Below are positions 50,390 to 58,316 of a stretch of 64,000 bases of DNA, piece after piece. The stretch lies in contig JAZRNN010000016.1 in assembly GCA_045648175.1 (NCBI GenBank), positions 5,283-69,282 of the forward strand. The letters are read 5' to 3'. The notes under the pieces were generated by a model. That model worked only from the letters and a program-made list of their open reading frames with translations, had not been told where the DNA came from and did no database searches. The translations under genes and the position numbers were made by a program. The stretch is from SIG440 sp045648175. Its GTDB lineage: Bacteria > Bacillota > Clostridia > Monoglobales > Monoglobaceae. The first letter of the stretch is position 1; the number at the start of each line of letters is the position of its first letter.

Positions 50390-51679
50390 ATGGAGAAATA
50401 TGTTATTCTCGGCGGTGCTAAACTTGAGGGCGAGGTTGAAATCAGCGGTGCAAAAAATTCTGCGGTTGCTCTGATTGTGGCTGCCCTTATGGTCAGGGAT
50501 GTATGTATCATTGAAAATGTACCATCGGTAAGCGATATATATGTTCTTATAAATATAATAAATCAGCTTGGCGGCAATGCTGAGTTTATCGACAAGGGTG
50601 TTCTTAAGATTGACAGTACAAATCTTGATTGCTATGAGGCACCTTATGAAATGGTCAGCAAAATCAGGGCGTCATCCTATCTTATGGGAGCACTCCTTGG
50701 CAGATTCGGCAAGGCAAGGGTTGCTATGCCGGGTGGCTGTGACTTTGGTGTAAGACCAATCGACCTGCATCTTAAGGGCTTTGTGGCTTTGGGAGCTGAA
50801 TATTCGGTTGAGGCAGGCGGAATTGTAGATATTCGTTCTAATGGCCTCAGCGGTGCAAGTATTTATATGGATAAGGTGTCTGTTGGGGCTACAATAAATG
50901 TTATGTTAGCGGCGACTATGGCGGATGGTCAGACTGTAATTGAAAATGCAGCAAAGGAACCTCATATTGTTGATGTTGCAAACTTTCTTAACAGTATGGG
51001 TGCAAACATTAAGGGTGCCGGTACTGATGTAATTAAGATAAGAGGAGTGGAGACTCTTCATGGTGGAACATATACAGTTATACCTGACCAGATTGAAGCC
51101 GGAACATTTATGATTGCAGCTGCTGCTACGGGCGGCGATGTTGTTATAAAGAATATTATTCCAAAGCATCTTGATTCTATTTCAGCAAAGCTTCTTGAAA
51201 TGGGTGTTGAGATTGAGGAGTATGATGACAGCTTAAGAGTTAAAGCTGAAGGTAAACTCAAAAAAGCAAATGTTACAACAATGCCACATCCGGGATTTCC
51301 TACAGACATTCAGCCACAGATGCTTACCCTGCTTACAGGAGCAGAAGGTACAAGTATTGTTACTGAAAATGTGTGGGATAACAGATTTAAGTATGTTGAA
51401 GAACTTCGCAGAATGGGTGCAAGCGTGTCGGTTGATGGAAGAATTGCGGTTATTGAAGGCGGCGGAAGGCTCACAGGCTCGCCCGTTTCATCAACCGATT
51501 TAAGAGCCGGTGCGGCACTGGTTATTGCGGGCCTTATGGCTAATGGTGTGACTGAGGTTTATAATTTAAAATATATTGACCGTGGCTATGAAGAATTTGA
51601 AAAGAAACTCCGTGGCTTAGGCGCACAGATAACTCGCCGAGTTGATGGCGAAAAGGGTAAAGCTGAAATTATAGCATAA
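50390..51679 (+). CDS. murA: UDP-N-acetylglucosamine 1-carboxyvinyltransferase
   Basis: MurA transfers enolpyruvate from PEP to UDP-GlcNAc, the committed step of peptidoglycan synthesis. The 429-residue protein has GGAKLEGEVEISGAKNSAVAL (substrate Lys-Asn pair in GAKNS), the loop MPGGCDFGVRPIDLHL with the catalytic, fosfomycin-targeted Cys at about residue 117, and DRFKYVEELRRMG-type C-terminal repeats. GGTGGGTG precedes the ATG. Confidence 0.96.
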   Translation: MEKYVILGGAKLEGEVEISGAKNSAVALIVAALMVRDVCIIENVPSVSDIYVLINIINQLGGNAEFIDKGVLKIDSTNLDCYEAPYEMVSKIRASSYLMGALLGRFGKARVAMPGGCDFGVRPIDLHLKGFVALGAEYSVEAGGIVDIRSNGLSGASIYMDKVSVGATINVMLAATMADGQTVIENAAKEPHIVDVANFLNSMGANIKGAGTDVIKIRGVETLHGGTYTVIPDQIEAGTFMIAAAATGGDVVIKNIIPKHLDSISAKLLEMGVEIEEYDDSLRVKAEGKLKKANVTTMPHPGFPTDIQPQMLTLLTGAEGTSIVTENVWDNRFKYVEELRRMGASVSVDGRIAVIEGGGRLTGSPVSSTDLRAGAALVIAGLMANGVTEVYNLKYIDRGYEEFEKKLRGLGAQITRRVDGEKGKAEIIA

Positions 51680-51685
51680 GATGGT

Positions 51686-51715
51686 ACCGCATCAAAGAAA
51701 TTTGATGCGGTCTTT
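51686..51715 (+). terminator. terminator of murA
   Basis: ACCGCATCAAA and TTTGATGCGGT form an 11-bp stem with a GAAA loop, followed by CTTT, a weak T run. Confidence 0.6.
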
Positions 51716-51738
51716 AAATTAAAGATGGAGGATGTTGT

Positions 51739-52545
51739 GTGGCAGAAATAAAAATGTGCTCATTAAGGAGCAGCAGCAAGGGAAATGCGACAATTGTATA
51801 CAGTGAAACCACTAAAATTTTGGTGGATTGCGGAATAAGCGGCAAAATATTGTGCGATGCAATGTGTCAGGCAGGACTTAATCCTGAAGAGATTGATGCA
51901 ATGCTTATAACGCATGAACACAGTGACCACACAAAAGGAGCAGGAGTTATTGCACGGAAATATAATATTCCCGTATTTGCCACCTATGGCTCTTGGTCTG
52001 CTATGGCAAACGCGATAGGCGAAATTCCTGATGGCTGCAGAAGGGTTTTTGATAAGGAAATATCCTTTAAAATAGGTGATATAACAGTTCGGGCATTTGA
52101 TATTCCTCACGATGCTGCCGAGCCGGTTGGATACAGTTTTGAATGTGATGGATATAAAGCTGCGGTTGCCACCGATATTGGAATTATGTCGGATGAACTG
52201 ATTAAAAATATAAAGGGTTGCCATACGGTTTTGCTTGAGTCAAATTATGATTTGTTTATGCTTGAGGCAGGTACATATCCATACGAGCTTAAATGCCGTA
52301 TAAAAAGTGATAAGGGGCATCTTTGCAATGAGGATGCGGCACTGACCGTTCGTGACCTGGTGAAAAGCGGAACTAAAAAGATAATTTTAGGGCATATAAG
52401 CCCTGAGAATAATTATCCTGATTTAGCATATGAAACCACAAAACTGTGCCTTGCAAGTAGTGGAATTATGGTTGGCAATGATGTGGAACTTTATGTGGCG
52501 AAAAAAGACGATATAGTTATGACGGATGAATTATATATGAAATAA
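51739..52545 (+). CDS. YycJ/WalJ-type metallo-beta-lactamase-fold hydrolase
   Basis: A 268-residue cytoplasmic hydrolase like YycJ (WalJ): MCSLRSSSKGNATIV, ILVDCGISGK, MLITHEHSDHTKG (metal ligands HxHxDH), FDIPHDAAEPVGY, AVATDIG and IILGHISPENN. Relatives have been proposed to be 5'-3' nucleases linked to wall or DNA metabolism. The GTG start follows GATGGAGGATG. The WalRK genes that often accompany it are absent; it follows murA in the same direction. Confidence 0.88.
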   Translation: MAEIKMCSLRSSSKGNATIVYSETTKILVDCGISGKILCDAMCQAGLNPEEIDAMLITHEHSDHTKGAGVIARKYNIPVFATYGSWSAMANAIGEIPDGCRRVFDKEISFKIGDITVRAFDIPHDAAEPVGYSFECDGYKAAVATDIGIMSDELIKNIKGCHTVLLESNYDLFMLEAGTYPYELKCRIKSDKGHLCNEDAALTVRDLVKSGTKKIILGHISPENNYPDLAYETTKLCLASSGIMVGNDVELYVAKKDDIVMTDELYMK

Positions 52546-52580
52546 AAAAGTCTTGCAACCGCAAAGTTGCAAGACTTTTG
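52546..52580. terminator. terminator between yycJ-like gene and the SipL-like gene
   Basis: AAAAGTCTTGCAAC and GTTGCAAGACTTTT form a 14-bp perfect stem with a 6-base loop; it serves both converging genes. Confidence 0.88.
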
Positions 52581-52583
52581 GTT

Positions 52584-54137
52584 TTATTTAAAAATATAAA
52601 TTCTGTTTCCGGGTTTTATACAGTCTGTTTCATTGCCGTTAAGTGCCAGAATTGCATCAGGTGTGGTACGATATTTTTTTGCAATATTCCACAGTGTATC
52701 ATCGGGTTGCACAAAATATACAACCATTGAAGGTGTGCAGGGTGCAGGGGCCTCGTCATCATAATCAATAGCAGAAACATATTTGCAACTGTCTGAATTA
52801 ACTGCCTTAACACTCAGGGCAATGACCGAACGTATTTCAATATCACGTGCACCGGATATTGTGTAACTAAGATGTTCAAGTTCGGCCTTGGCATCACAGA
52901 TGGATGTTTCCGAGACGCCTGCAATCTCAAAAGTGTGGCTAAAGGGCAGAACATGGGTGAAACCCGACAAAGGAGTATCTTTGTCGCATGTCAGGTAAAC
53001 GGGATTATAGCTCACAAAGCCCGATACAGTTACCACGCCATTTTCTATCGTGACGTTTTCGATGCTTGGTATACCGCTGCAATCGCATATCTGGTGTATG
53101 TCTGGCAGATAGTCAGGCACACAAATTTTTTCCCTTTGCGAAATGTTTGTGTGGGCGGTCTCGATAAGCTGCTCCATATAACATTCATCAGTTTCAATGG
53201 CAAGCTCACATTTTAGACCATATGCATCACATATGGCATCACACTCTACAATTTCGGTGGCTTTAAAACAGGCTGCAAGTGTTATTTCTGTATTCAACAG
53301 ACGCCTGTCACCATCGCTGTCACGGCTGATTTCGTGGTAGATGTTCTTAACTATATAATCAATTTCGGCGGACATATTTTCGGTGACACCGTCGACTTCC
53401 AGAATTTCTGTAAAGGGCGTGCTGTGCTCCATGCATTGAATGCTATTGTCTTCCGAATTGTCACAGTACATGGTGCACACATTTAGTTCGCCTTTGGCAA
53501 TCACTTTGCCGTCAAGAAGTTTCATTTCAATAGGGTTGGGCTTGACGGTGATTCTGAGGACTTCACCTATATCGGGCTTGCCTGCGGGGACCTCAAGGCG
53601 TTCGCGGATTATAATATCACGTTCGGCATCACAGCACGAATTACATATTTTAAGATGCTGCAGATTTGTCTGCACCCCTCCGTCACCATCAATAGCTGTT
53701 GCAATGTCCACATTTGATGTGGTAGTTACCTTGATGTTCATACCGATTTTGTTGCGTATATTCAGCTTTCGGCTGTTCACGACGGTAAATTCAGGTGTAT
53801 CACATTCCACCTCTGCAACAAGGTTCATTCCGGGTTTTACCCCTTTGACATCAATTGTGTGGTTAAAATCCTGAGTACAACTTATTGACTTTACCGAGCC
53901 CAAAACGTTGCCATCGGGTATATAAAGGATATCCAATCGTATTATACCCTGAATAAAAACCTTGTCTGTTTGCAGGGTTTTTTGGGAAATAAATGCGTCA
54001 GAACTTACCCGAAGGACTTTTAGCACATCAGGCTTAACGTCGGGAACAATGACATCACATTCTACGGTGGTCTGACAATATCGGGAACAAACTACCCGAG
54101 AAAGGTTCAGATGCTCCTTTTTCAGCTTAACAGACAT
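52584..54137 (-). CDS. SipL-like spore morphogenesis protein (DUF3794 repeats, LysM)
   Basis: A 517-residue protein with repeated DUF3794 modules (for example VVCSRYCQTTVECDVIVPDVKPDVLKVL split at the N-terminus, REKICVPDYLPDIHQICDCSG later) and a C-terminal LysM domain (about 470-517: QPDDTLWNIAKKYRTTPDAIL, GNRIYIF). This is the layout of SipL, which binds SpoIVA and encases the forespore in clostridia. The ATG at 54137 lies 8 bases after TGAGGT, inside which a longer frame starts. It is followed upstream by three small unknown genes on the same strand. Confidence 0.82.
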   Translation of the reverse strand: MSVKLKKEHLNLSRVVCSRYCQTTVECDVIVPDVKPDVLKVLRVSSDAFISQKTLQTDKVFIQGIIRLDILYIPDGNVLGSVKSISCTQDFNHTIDVKGVKPGMNLVAEVECDTPEFTVVNSRKLNIRNKIGMNIKVTTTSNVDIATAIDGDGGVQTNLQHLKICNSCCDAERDIIIRERLEVPAGKPDIGEVLRITVKPNPIEMKLLDGKVIAKGELNVCTMYCDNSEDNSIQCMEHSTPFTEILEVDGVTENMSAEIDYIVKNIYHEISRDSDGDRRLLNTEITLAACFKATEIVECDAICDAYGLKCELAIETDECYMEQLIETAHTNISQREKICVPDYLPDIHQICDCSGIPSIENVTIENGVVTVSGFVSYNPVYLTCDKDTPLSGFTHVLPFSHTFEIAGVSETSICDAKAELEHLSYTISGARDIEIRSVIALSVKAVNSDSCKYVSAIDYDDEAPAPCTPSMVVYFVQPDDTLWNIAKKYRTTPDAILALNGNETDCIKPGNRIYIFK

Positions 54138-54201
54138 TTTTCTATACCTCATTTCACAAAAGTTTTTGTATAATACTATGTGAAATCAAGGGAATATATG
54201 C

Positions 54202-54606
54202 CTAAATTGAAAAATCACCAAGGTCGATGTAATCCCCAAGCAAAACATAAACCAAAGCAAGAACAAGCAAAGGGTTGTCATCGTCGTTGCTTTCAAGAAA
54301 CAAAAAAATCAGGGCAATAAGAAGCAAATCCTCGGAGGACAAAAATCCCAGGATTTTTTTTGTATGGGGATTGTATATGTGTCGGGGTATTAACCCTAAA
54401 AGCGGCTCATAAGGAGAATTCTTTTTGCTTTTTTCTTTGCATGGGTTAATACAGGTAGTGGATGTCGCAACTTCCTGATGTTGGTGAAGCGGCTTGTTAT
54501 TTTGCATTGGCGTTGGCTTGGGCGCAGAAGGAGGGGGTACTCGGTTTGTCATGGCAGAAGGGTTGTTTCCCGATTTTTGTCCTGCAACAACATTCTTTTG
54601 TGACAT
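54202..54606 (-). CDS. hypothetical protein with Pro/Gln-rich head and hydrophobic tail
   Basis: A 134-residue protein of unknown function. Residues about 1-60 are rich in Asn, Pro and Gln (MTNRVPPPSAPKPTPMQ) and contain two Cys (CINPC). A conserved-looking block ILGFLSSEDLLLIALIFLFLE is followed by acidic SNDDDNP and a second hydrophobic stretch LLVLALVYVLLG. The paired short hydrophobic segments flanking an acidic turn recur in small clostridial proteins, but I know no function. The start has no strong ribosome-binding site. Confidence 0.6.
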   Translation of the reverse strand: MSQKNVVAGQKSGNNPSAMTNRVPPPSAPKPTPMQNNKPLHQHQEVATSTTCINPCKEKSKKNSPYEPLLGLIPRHIYNPHTKKILGFLSSEDLLLIALIFLFLESNDDDNPLLVLALVYVLLGDYIDLGDFSI

Positions 54607-54640
54607 ATTATTCTGGGTTGTGTTATAACGTCTGTATATT

Positions 54641-55036
54641 TTATATACCCCCCTTTCCGTTTGATTTAAAGGCTTTTAAAATCGATGTTATTTTAAGCAG
54701 CCTTGATGCCTGTTCAAGTTTTTCCTGACGGTTTTTTGTAAGAAACGGCTTAAGAGAAAGAAGGAAGGTATTTGAGGGACTTGCATCGCGGGTGTTCATC
54801 GCCTGTATAATACCGGAAATTTTTGCAATAGTGTCAAAATCAAGTCCGTTGCCGATAGCTGCAAGGGAATCAGGCAGAGCACTGTTCGGATTGGCATTTG
54901 GGGACTCAGGAGTGCTTTCTTCTGCAGAGGATGAGAGCATACTGATAAGATTTTGTATCTGATTTTGTCCGTCGCTTGATGCAAGCATTCCCTGGATTTT
55001 TTCAAATGCGGCCGAAAAGTCGGGTGTTTCTTCCAT
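54641..55036 (-). CDS. hypothetical helical protein
   Basis: A 131-residue protein with no recognised domain. It is Ser/Asn/Gln-rich in the first half (FEKIQGMLASSDGQNQIQNLI) and has a basic amphipathic C-terminal half: FLLSLKPFLTKNRQEKLEQA and LLKITSILKAF. AGGAGG-like sequence (rc of CCTTTCCTCC) precedes the ATG. It lies between the two other unknown genes, 21 bases after the one at 55058-55327. Confidence 0.65.
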   Translation of the reverse strand: MEETPDFSAAFEKIQGMLASSDGQNQIQNLISMLSSSAEESTPESPNANPNSALPDSLAAIGNGLDFDTIAKISGIIQAMNTRDASPSNTFLLSLKPFLTKNRQEKLEQASRLLKITSILKAFKSNGKGGI

Positions 55037-55057
55037 TTTACCTTTCCTCCTTAATAA

Positions 55058-55327
55058 TTATTTTTTCCGGACTATTTCATTCAGTTTTTTCATTAACAGT
55101 GGATTTTGGGCAAGTTGCTTTGCAAGTGCGGGATTATTTTGCAATTCCCTGGTGAGTTGGTCTGCATTAAGGTTTTTCAGTTGTTCTGAGGCATTTCCTG
55201 AACTCATTGCTTTTATTGCGGCTTCTGCTTGTTTAAGTTGTTCGGGCGAAAGACTTCCGCTAAGCTGTTTAAGACCCTGTGCAAGCATCTGGGGTGACAT
55301 TTTTGAAATCATATCCTGAATATTCAT
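55058..55327 (-). CDS. hypothetical small helical protein
   Basis: An 89-residue protein, all helical by composition, rich in Gln, Leu and Lys: MNIQDMISKMSPQMLAQGLK, LSPEQLKQAEAAIKAM and NPLLMKKLNEIVRKK. The start at 55327 follows AAAGGAG by about 11 bases; the upstream in-frame GTG/ATG region is the site itself. Probably first gene of the leftward block ending with the SipL-like gene. Function unknown. Confidence 0.65.
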   Translation of the reverse strand: MNIQDMISKMSPQMLAQGLKQLSGSLSPEQLKQAEAAIKAMSSGNASEQLKNLNADQLTRELQNNPALAKQLAQNPLLMKKLNEIVRKK

Positions 55328-55449
55328 AAAGGTTTGTTCTCCTTTCAAAAAATCTTTTATTCCATTAAACAGTATATGTGATTAAAACAAAATAGTGACA
55401 AAAACTTTTTGTTGTGATAAAATAGAAGAGTGAAAGGTTGTGAAATGAT

Positions 55450-55908
55450 ATGAAAGCAATTATATTCAGTGATTCTCATGGTAGCTTTAATCCAATGATG
55501 AAAGCGATTGAGAATGAAGGGAAGGTGGACTTAATTATTCACGCTGGCGACGTGGTTAGGGATGCCGAAGATTTGCAGGCAACCTACCCAAGGATAGCTG
55601 TTGCTTATGTTAAGGGAAATAATGACTGGTGGGATAACTCTGTGCCGGTGGACAGGGTATTTGAATTTGATGGTGTGAAAATTCTTTTGACCCACGGACA
55701 TAATTACGGAGTCAAGTATTCACTTGCCAAGCTGGTGCAAAAGGGAATTGAGTTAGAGGCGGATATTTGCATTTTTGGACATACTCATTCGGCCTGCAAT
55801 GAACGAATTAACGGGACAACTCTGTTCAATCCCGGAAGTGCCTCGAGACACTATGGCGTTCTTGAAACGGATAAAGGAAATTTCACACTAAAAGTTTGCG
55901 ACATATAA
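55450..55908 (+). CDS. YfcE/MJ0936-family metallophosphoesterase
   Basis: A 152-residue calcineurin-like phosphodiesterase: FSDSHGSF (DxH), IIHAGDVV (GD), VKGNNDWWD (GNxD), LLTHGHNYGVKYS (HGH) and IFGHTHSACNE (GHTH). All metal-ligand motifs are present. Relatives cleave phosphodiester bonds of model and cyclic substrates; the natural substrate is unknown. The ATG follows AAAGGTTGTG. Monocistronic, before the tRNA cluster. Confidence 0.92.
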   Translation: MKAIIFSDSHGSFNPMMKAIENEGKVDLIIHAGDVVRDAEDLQATYPRIAVAYVKGNNDWWDNSVPVDRVFEFDGVKILLTHGHNYGVKYSLAKLVQKGIELEADICIFGHTHSACNERINGTTLFNPGSASRHYGVLETDKGNFTLKVCDI

Positions 55909-55944
55909 AGTTTATAAAAAAATAAAAAAATTTTTAAAAAAGTG

Positions 55945-55973
55945 TTGACAAGCTATTTTATTTATGGTATTAT
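55945..55973 (+). promoter_or_regulatory. promoter of the tRNA-Thr/tRNA-Tyr pair
   Basis: TTGACA (55945-55950), 17-base spacer, TATTAT (55968-55973), 41 bases before the first tRNA. Confidence 0.75.
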
Positions 55974-56014
55974 AGTTTTTGCTGGTCGCAAGGTCAGCAA
56001 AATTAGTTAGGTAA

Positions 56015-56090
56015 GCTGGTGTAGCTCAATTGGCAGAGCAGCTGATTTGTAATCAGCAGGTTGCGGGTTCGAGTCCCATCACCAGCTCCA
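56015..56090 (+). tRNA. tRNA-Thr (anticodon TGT)
   Basis: 76 nt with encoded CCA. Acceptor GCTGGTG pairs with CACCAGC; the anticodon arm GCTGATTTGTAATCAGC gives anticodon TGT (reads ACA and other Thr codons). The T-arm has GTTCGAG; the discriminator is U, as in the other tRNA-Thr here. Confidence 0.97.
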
Positions 56091-56097
56091 CTTATTT

Positions 56098-56182
56098 GGA
56101 GGGGTTCCCGAGTGGCCAAAGGGGGCAGACTGTAAATCTGTTGCTTCTAGCTTCGATGGTTCGAATCCATCTCCCTCCACCA
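56098..56182 (+). tRNA. tRNA-Tyr (anticodon GTA)
   Basis: 85 nt, class II with a long variable arm, encoded CCA. The anticodon arm CAGACTGTAAATCTG gives GTA; the discriminator is A. Lies 7 bases after tRNA-Thr(TGT). Confidence 0.97.
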
Positions 56183-56218
56183 AAAACGACATTACTCAAC
56201 AGAGTGATGTCGTTTTTT
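56183..56218 (+). terminator. terminator of the tRNA-Thr/tRNA-Tyr pair
   Basis: AAAACGACATTACTC and GAGTGATGTCGTTTT pair (one mismatch or G-U) around an AACA loop, with six T residues. Confidence 0.85.
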
Positions 56219-56282
56219 ATCTGTTCATTGTTAACCCTGCTTTAAAAGCTATTAATTATCGTAAAGAGTATTTGTCAAAAAG

Positions 56283-56314
56283 AAAAAACGACTTGTCAAA
56301 ACAAGTCGTTTTTT
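56283..56314 (-). terminator. terminator of tRNA-Ser
   Basis: AAAAAACGACTTGT and ACAAGTCGTTTTTT form a perfect 14-bp stem with a 4-base loop, starting right at the tRNA 3' end on the reverse strand. Confidence 0.88.
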
Positions 56315-56405
56315 GGAGGAGAGGATGGGATTCGAACCCACGGTACGCTATAAACGTACACAGCATTTCCAATGCTCCGCCTTAAACCATCTCGTCCACC
56401 TCTCC
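56314..56405 (-). tRNA. tRNA-Ser (anticodon GGA)
   Basis: 92 nt, class II with a long variable arm, encoded CCA. Acceptor GGAGAGG pairs with CCTCTCC; the anticodon arm GCATTGGAAATGC gives GGA. The base before CCA reads U, where tRNA-Ser usually has G. Confidence 0.95.
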
Positions 56406-56416
56406 GAGACCATAAT

Positions 56417-56445
56417 ATTATACTATAGTTTTTTGAAAAAATCAA
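56417..56445 (-). promoter_or_regulatory. promoter of tRNA-Ser
   Basis: Reverse-strand TTGATT (56440-56445), 17-base spacer, TATAAT (56417-56422). Confidence 0.75.
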
Positions 56446-56511
56446 TAGTTTGAATAAAAAAATTTGGGATATACTATATGGGACAATAATTTGAAAAGAG
56501 GTTTATGGACA

Positions 56512-56769
56512 GTGAAAGAGATTACTTATAAAATTAAGGATGAAGTGGGTATTCACGCAAGACCGGCAGGTCTTTTGGTGAAAAAAGCTTCCGAGTTCTC
56601 GTCTGAAATTATAATAGAGAAGGGCGAAAAAACGGTAGATGGAAAAAAGATTTTTGGTGTTATGTCTCTGAGTGCCAAATGCGGAGATGAAATAAAGTTG
56701 CGTATAAGTGGCAGTGATGAGGAGCGAGCAACCGAAGAATTAGCGAAATTTCTTGCGGAAAATTTATAA
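56512..56769 (+). CDS. HPr-family phosphocarrier protein lacking the regulatory serine
   Basis: An 85-residue HPr of the sugar phosphotransferase system. The GTG start at 56512 (VKEITYKIKDEVG) follows AAGAGGT by about 11 bases. The phosphorylatable His-15 is present in GIHARPAG. The usual Ser-46 region (KSIMGVMSL in Bacillus) reads KKIFGVMSL, so the site phosphorylated by HPr kinase is Lys. PTS phosphotransfer should work, but Ser-46 control with CcpA should not. No other PTS gene is nearby. Confidence 0.9.
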   Translation: MKEITYKIKDEVGIHARPAGLLVKKASEFSSEIIIEKGEKTVDGKKIFGVMSLSAKCGDEIKLRISGSDEERATEELAKFLAENL

Positions 56770-56776
56770 CATTAAG

Positions 56777-56809
56777 AAACGGATGCGTCATTACAACACA
56801 TCCGTTTTT
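56777..56809 (+). terminator. terminator of the HPr gene
   Basis: AAACGGATGCGT and ACACATCCGTTT pair with one mismatch, then TTG. The 90 bases after it are AT-rich with nothing recognisable. Confidence 0.7.
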
Positions 56810-56901
56810 GCGTGTTTAGGAGAAAAGCTTCCTTATTATATAATATATTTTATACAATAAAAAATTAGAACTAAAAAATTTAAAAAATTTAAAAAAAGTA
56901 C

Positions 56902-56931
56902 TTGACTTTTGTTGAAAAGTTATAGTATAAT
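56902..56931 (+). promoter_or_regulatory. promoter of the S10/spc ribosomal operon
   Basis: TTGACT (56902-56907), 18-base spacer, TATAAT (56926-56931), in an AT-rich upstream tract. Confidence 0.75.
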
Positions 56932-56937
56932 AATTGA

Positions 56938-57235
56938 GCGTGACAAAGACATACGATGATTCTGGAGGTAGCAGTCCTTGATCTATCAGGGTACTGGAAA
57001 TTTCGGAGGAGATTGTCCGGTTTTCAAAACAGGGCGGAAGGTCACACTTTCAATTGAATACAGCAAGATTTACGGGCTCAGTATGCTGGTGAGCTCGAAT
57101 TGTGTTGTGTTTGTTGCCCCGAAACCGCATCTTTGTGAAAGCAAAAGTAAAGGTTCGGGTTTTATTATTTAGCTGTGCGAAACGCCCGGCACAGCGGAAG
57201 AAAATCAAAAGTAAATTTTGAAGGAGGGTACAACA
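56938..57235 (+). other. rpsJ 5' leader of about 300 nt
   Basis: Untranslated leader of the ribosomal operon. It contains several GC-rich blocks and a 7-bp hairpin GCTGTGC/GCACAGC (57172-57195) whose loop holds part of a motif repeated before rplX (57177-57199 and 62867-62889). A 64-codon frame at 56978-57172 has no ribosome-binding site and looks like chance. Autogenous control by a ribosomal protein is likely in such leaders, but I cannot identify which. Confidence 0.55.
57177..57199 (+). repeat. repeated leader motif, copy before rpsJ
   Basis: GCGAAACGCCCGG, three variable bases (CAC), AGCGGAA. It matches 62867-62889 at 20 of 23 positions; the three differences are the central bases. Confidence 0.6.
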
Positions 57236-57544
57236 ATGGCAGCTGAGAAGATCAGAATCAGACTTAAGGCTTATGACCACAATCTTATCGACCAGAGTGC
57301 TGAAAAGATTGTTGAAACAGCCAAGAGAACAGGAGCTAAGGTTTCAGGACCTATCCCGCTCCCCACAAAGAAGGAAGTCGTTACAATCCTCAGAGCGGTT
57401 CACAAGTATAAGGACAGCCGTGAGCAGTTTGAACTTAGAACTCACAAGAGATTGATCGACGTTTTGGCACCCAACGCCAAGACAATTGACGCACTTAAGC
57501 ACCTTGATTTGCCGGCAGGTGTAGACATCGAGCTCAAGATATAG
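57236..57544 (+). CDS. rpsJ: 30S ribosomal protein S10
   Basis: 102 residues from MAAEKIRIRLKAYDH, the standard S10 opening; GAAGGAGGG precedes the ATG and the in-frame codons upstream are the ribosome-binding site. Contains SGPIPLPTKK and the conserved SREQFELRTHKRLIDV. First gene of the S10 operon. S10 is also NusE, which links NusG and antitermination to the ribosome. Confidence 0.98.
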   Translation: MAAEKIRIRLKAYDHNLIDQSAEKIVETAKRTGAKVSGPIPLPTKKEVVTILRAVHKYKDSREQFELRTHKRLIDVLAPNAKTIDALKHLDLPAGVDIELKI

Positions 57545-57655
57545 TTGAGTATTTCCGGTAAGAAAAAATTTGGTCATGTTGGCGTAAATGCGTCAACCAA
57601 TAACCCGCATGTATGTTTGATTTCAAACCGATGCGTGTGAATAGGAGGAAAAATT

Positions 57656-58291
57656 ATGAAAAAAGCAATCTTAGGCAAAAAGCTTGGTATGACACAGATT
57701 TTTGCAGAAGACGGTGCACTCATCCCTGTTACAGTAATTGAAGCAGGTCCTTGCAGTGTAGTTCAGAAGAAGACAGCTGAAGTTGACGGTTATGTTGCGG
57801 TTCAGGTTGGCTTTGAGGACAAGAGAGAAAAGTTAGTAAACAAGCCTATGAAGGGTCACTTTGCAAAAGCAGGTGTTGCTCCCAAGAGATACCTAAAGGA
57901 GCTTAAGCTTGACTTGGCAAGCGAAATTAATGTTGGCGACGAAATCAAAGTTGACATCTTTGAAGCAGGCGACATCCTTGACGTAACCGGCATCAGCAAG
58001 GGTCATGGATACGCAGGCACAATCAAGAGATGGGGAACTCACAGAGGTCCTATGACTCATGGTAGCCATTATCACAGAGGCCCCGGTTCATTGGGTGCTT
58101 GTTCTTCACCTTCACGTGTGTTCAAGGGTAAGAAACTTCCCGGTCACTATGGTGTAGACAAGGTTACAATCCAGAACCTCAGTCTTGTTAAAGTAGATAC
58201 AGAACGCAATCTTCTTTTGGTTAAGGGCTCAGTTCCCGGTCCCAAGGGTGGATTGTTGGTAGTTAAGAACGCAGTTAAGGCTAATGCCTAA
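57656..58291 (+). CDS. rplC: 50S ribosomal protein L3
   Basis: 211 residues starting MKKAILGKKLGMTQIFAEDG, with the conserved HYHRGPGSLGACSSPSRVFKGKKLPGHYG (in pieces: HYHRGPGS, GKKLPGHYG) near the peptidyl transferase tip. AGGAGG precedes the ATG. The 111-base gap after rpsJ holds an inverted repeat (TGTTTG/CAAAC with flanking CGCAT/ATGCG). Confidence 0.98.
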   Translation: MKKAILGKKLGMTQIFAEDGALIPVTVIEAGPCSVVQKKTAEVDGYVAVQVGFEDKREKLVNKPMKGHFAKAGVAPKRYLKELKLDLASEINVGDEIKVDIFEAGDILDVTGISKGHGYAGTIKRWGTHRGPMTHGSHYHRGPGSLGACSSPSRVFKGKKLPGHYGVDKVTIQNLSLVKVDTERNLLLVKGSVPGPKGGLLVVKNAVKANA

Positions 58292-58316
58292 GCTGAGAGA
58301 GAGGAGGATATAAGAT

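Noticed and set aside
56978..57172. 64-codon frame in the rpsJ leader
   Set aside because: No ribosome-binding site, unusual composition, no recognisable protein; the leader itself is the better explanation.
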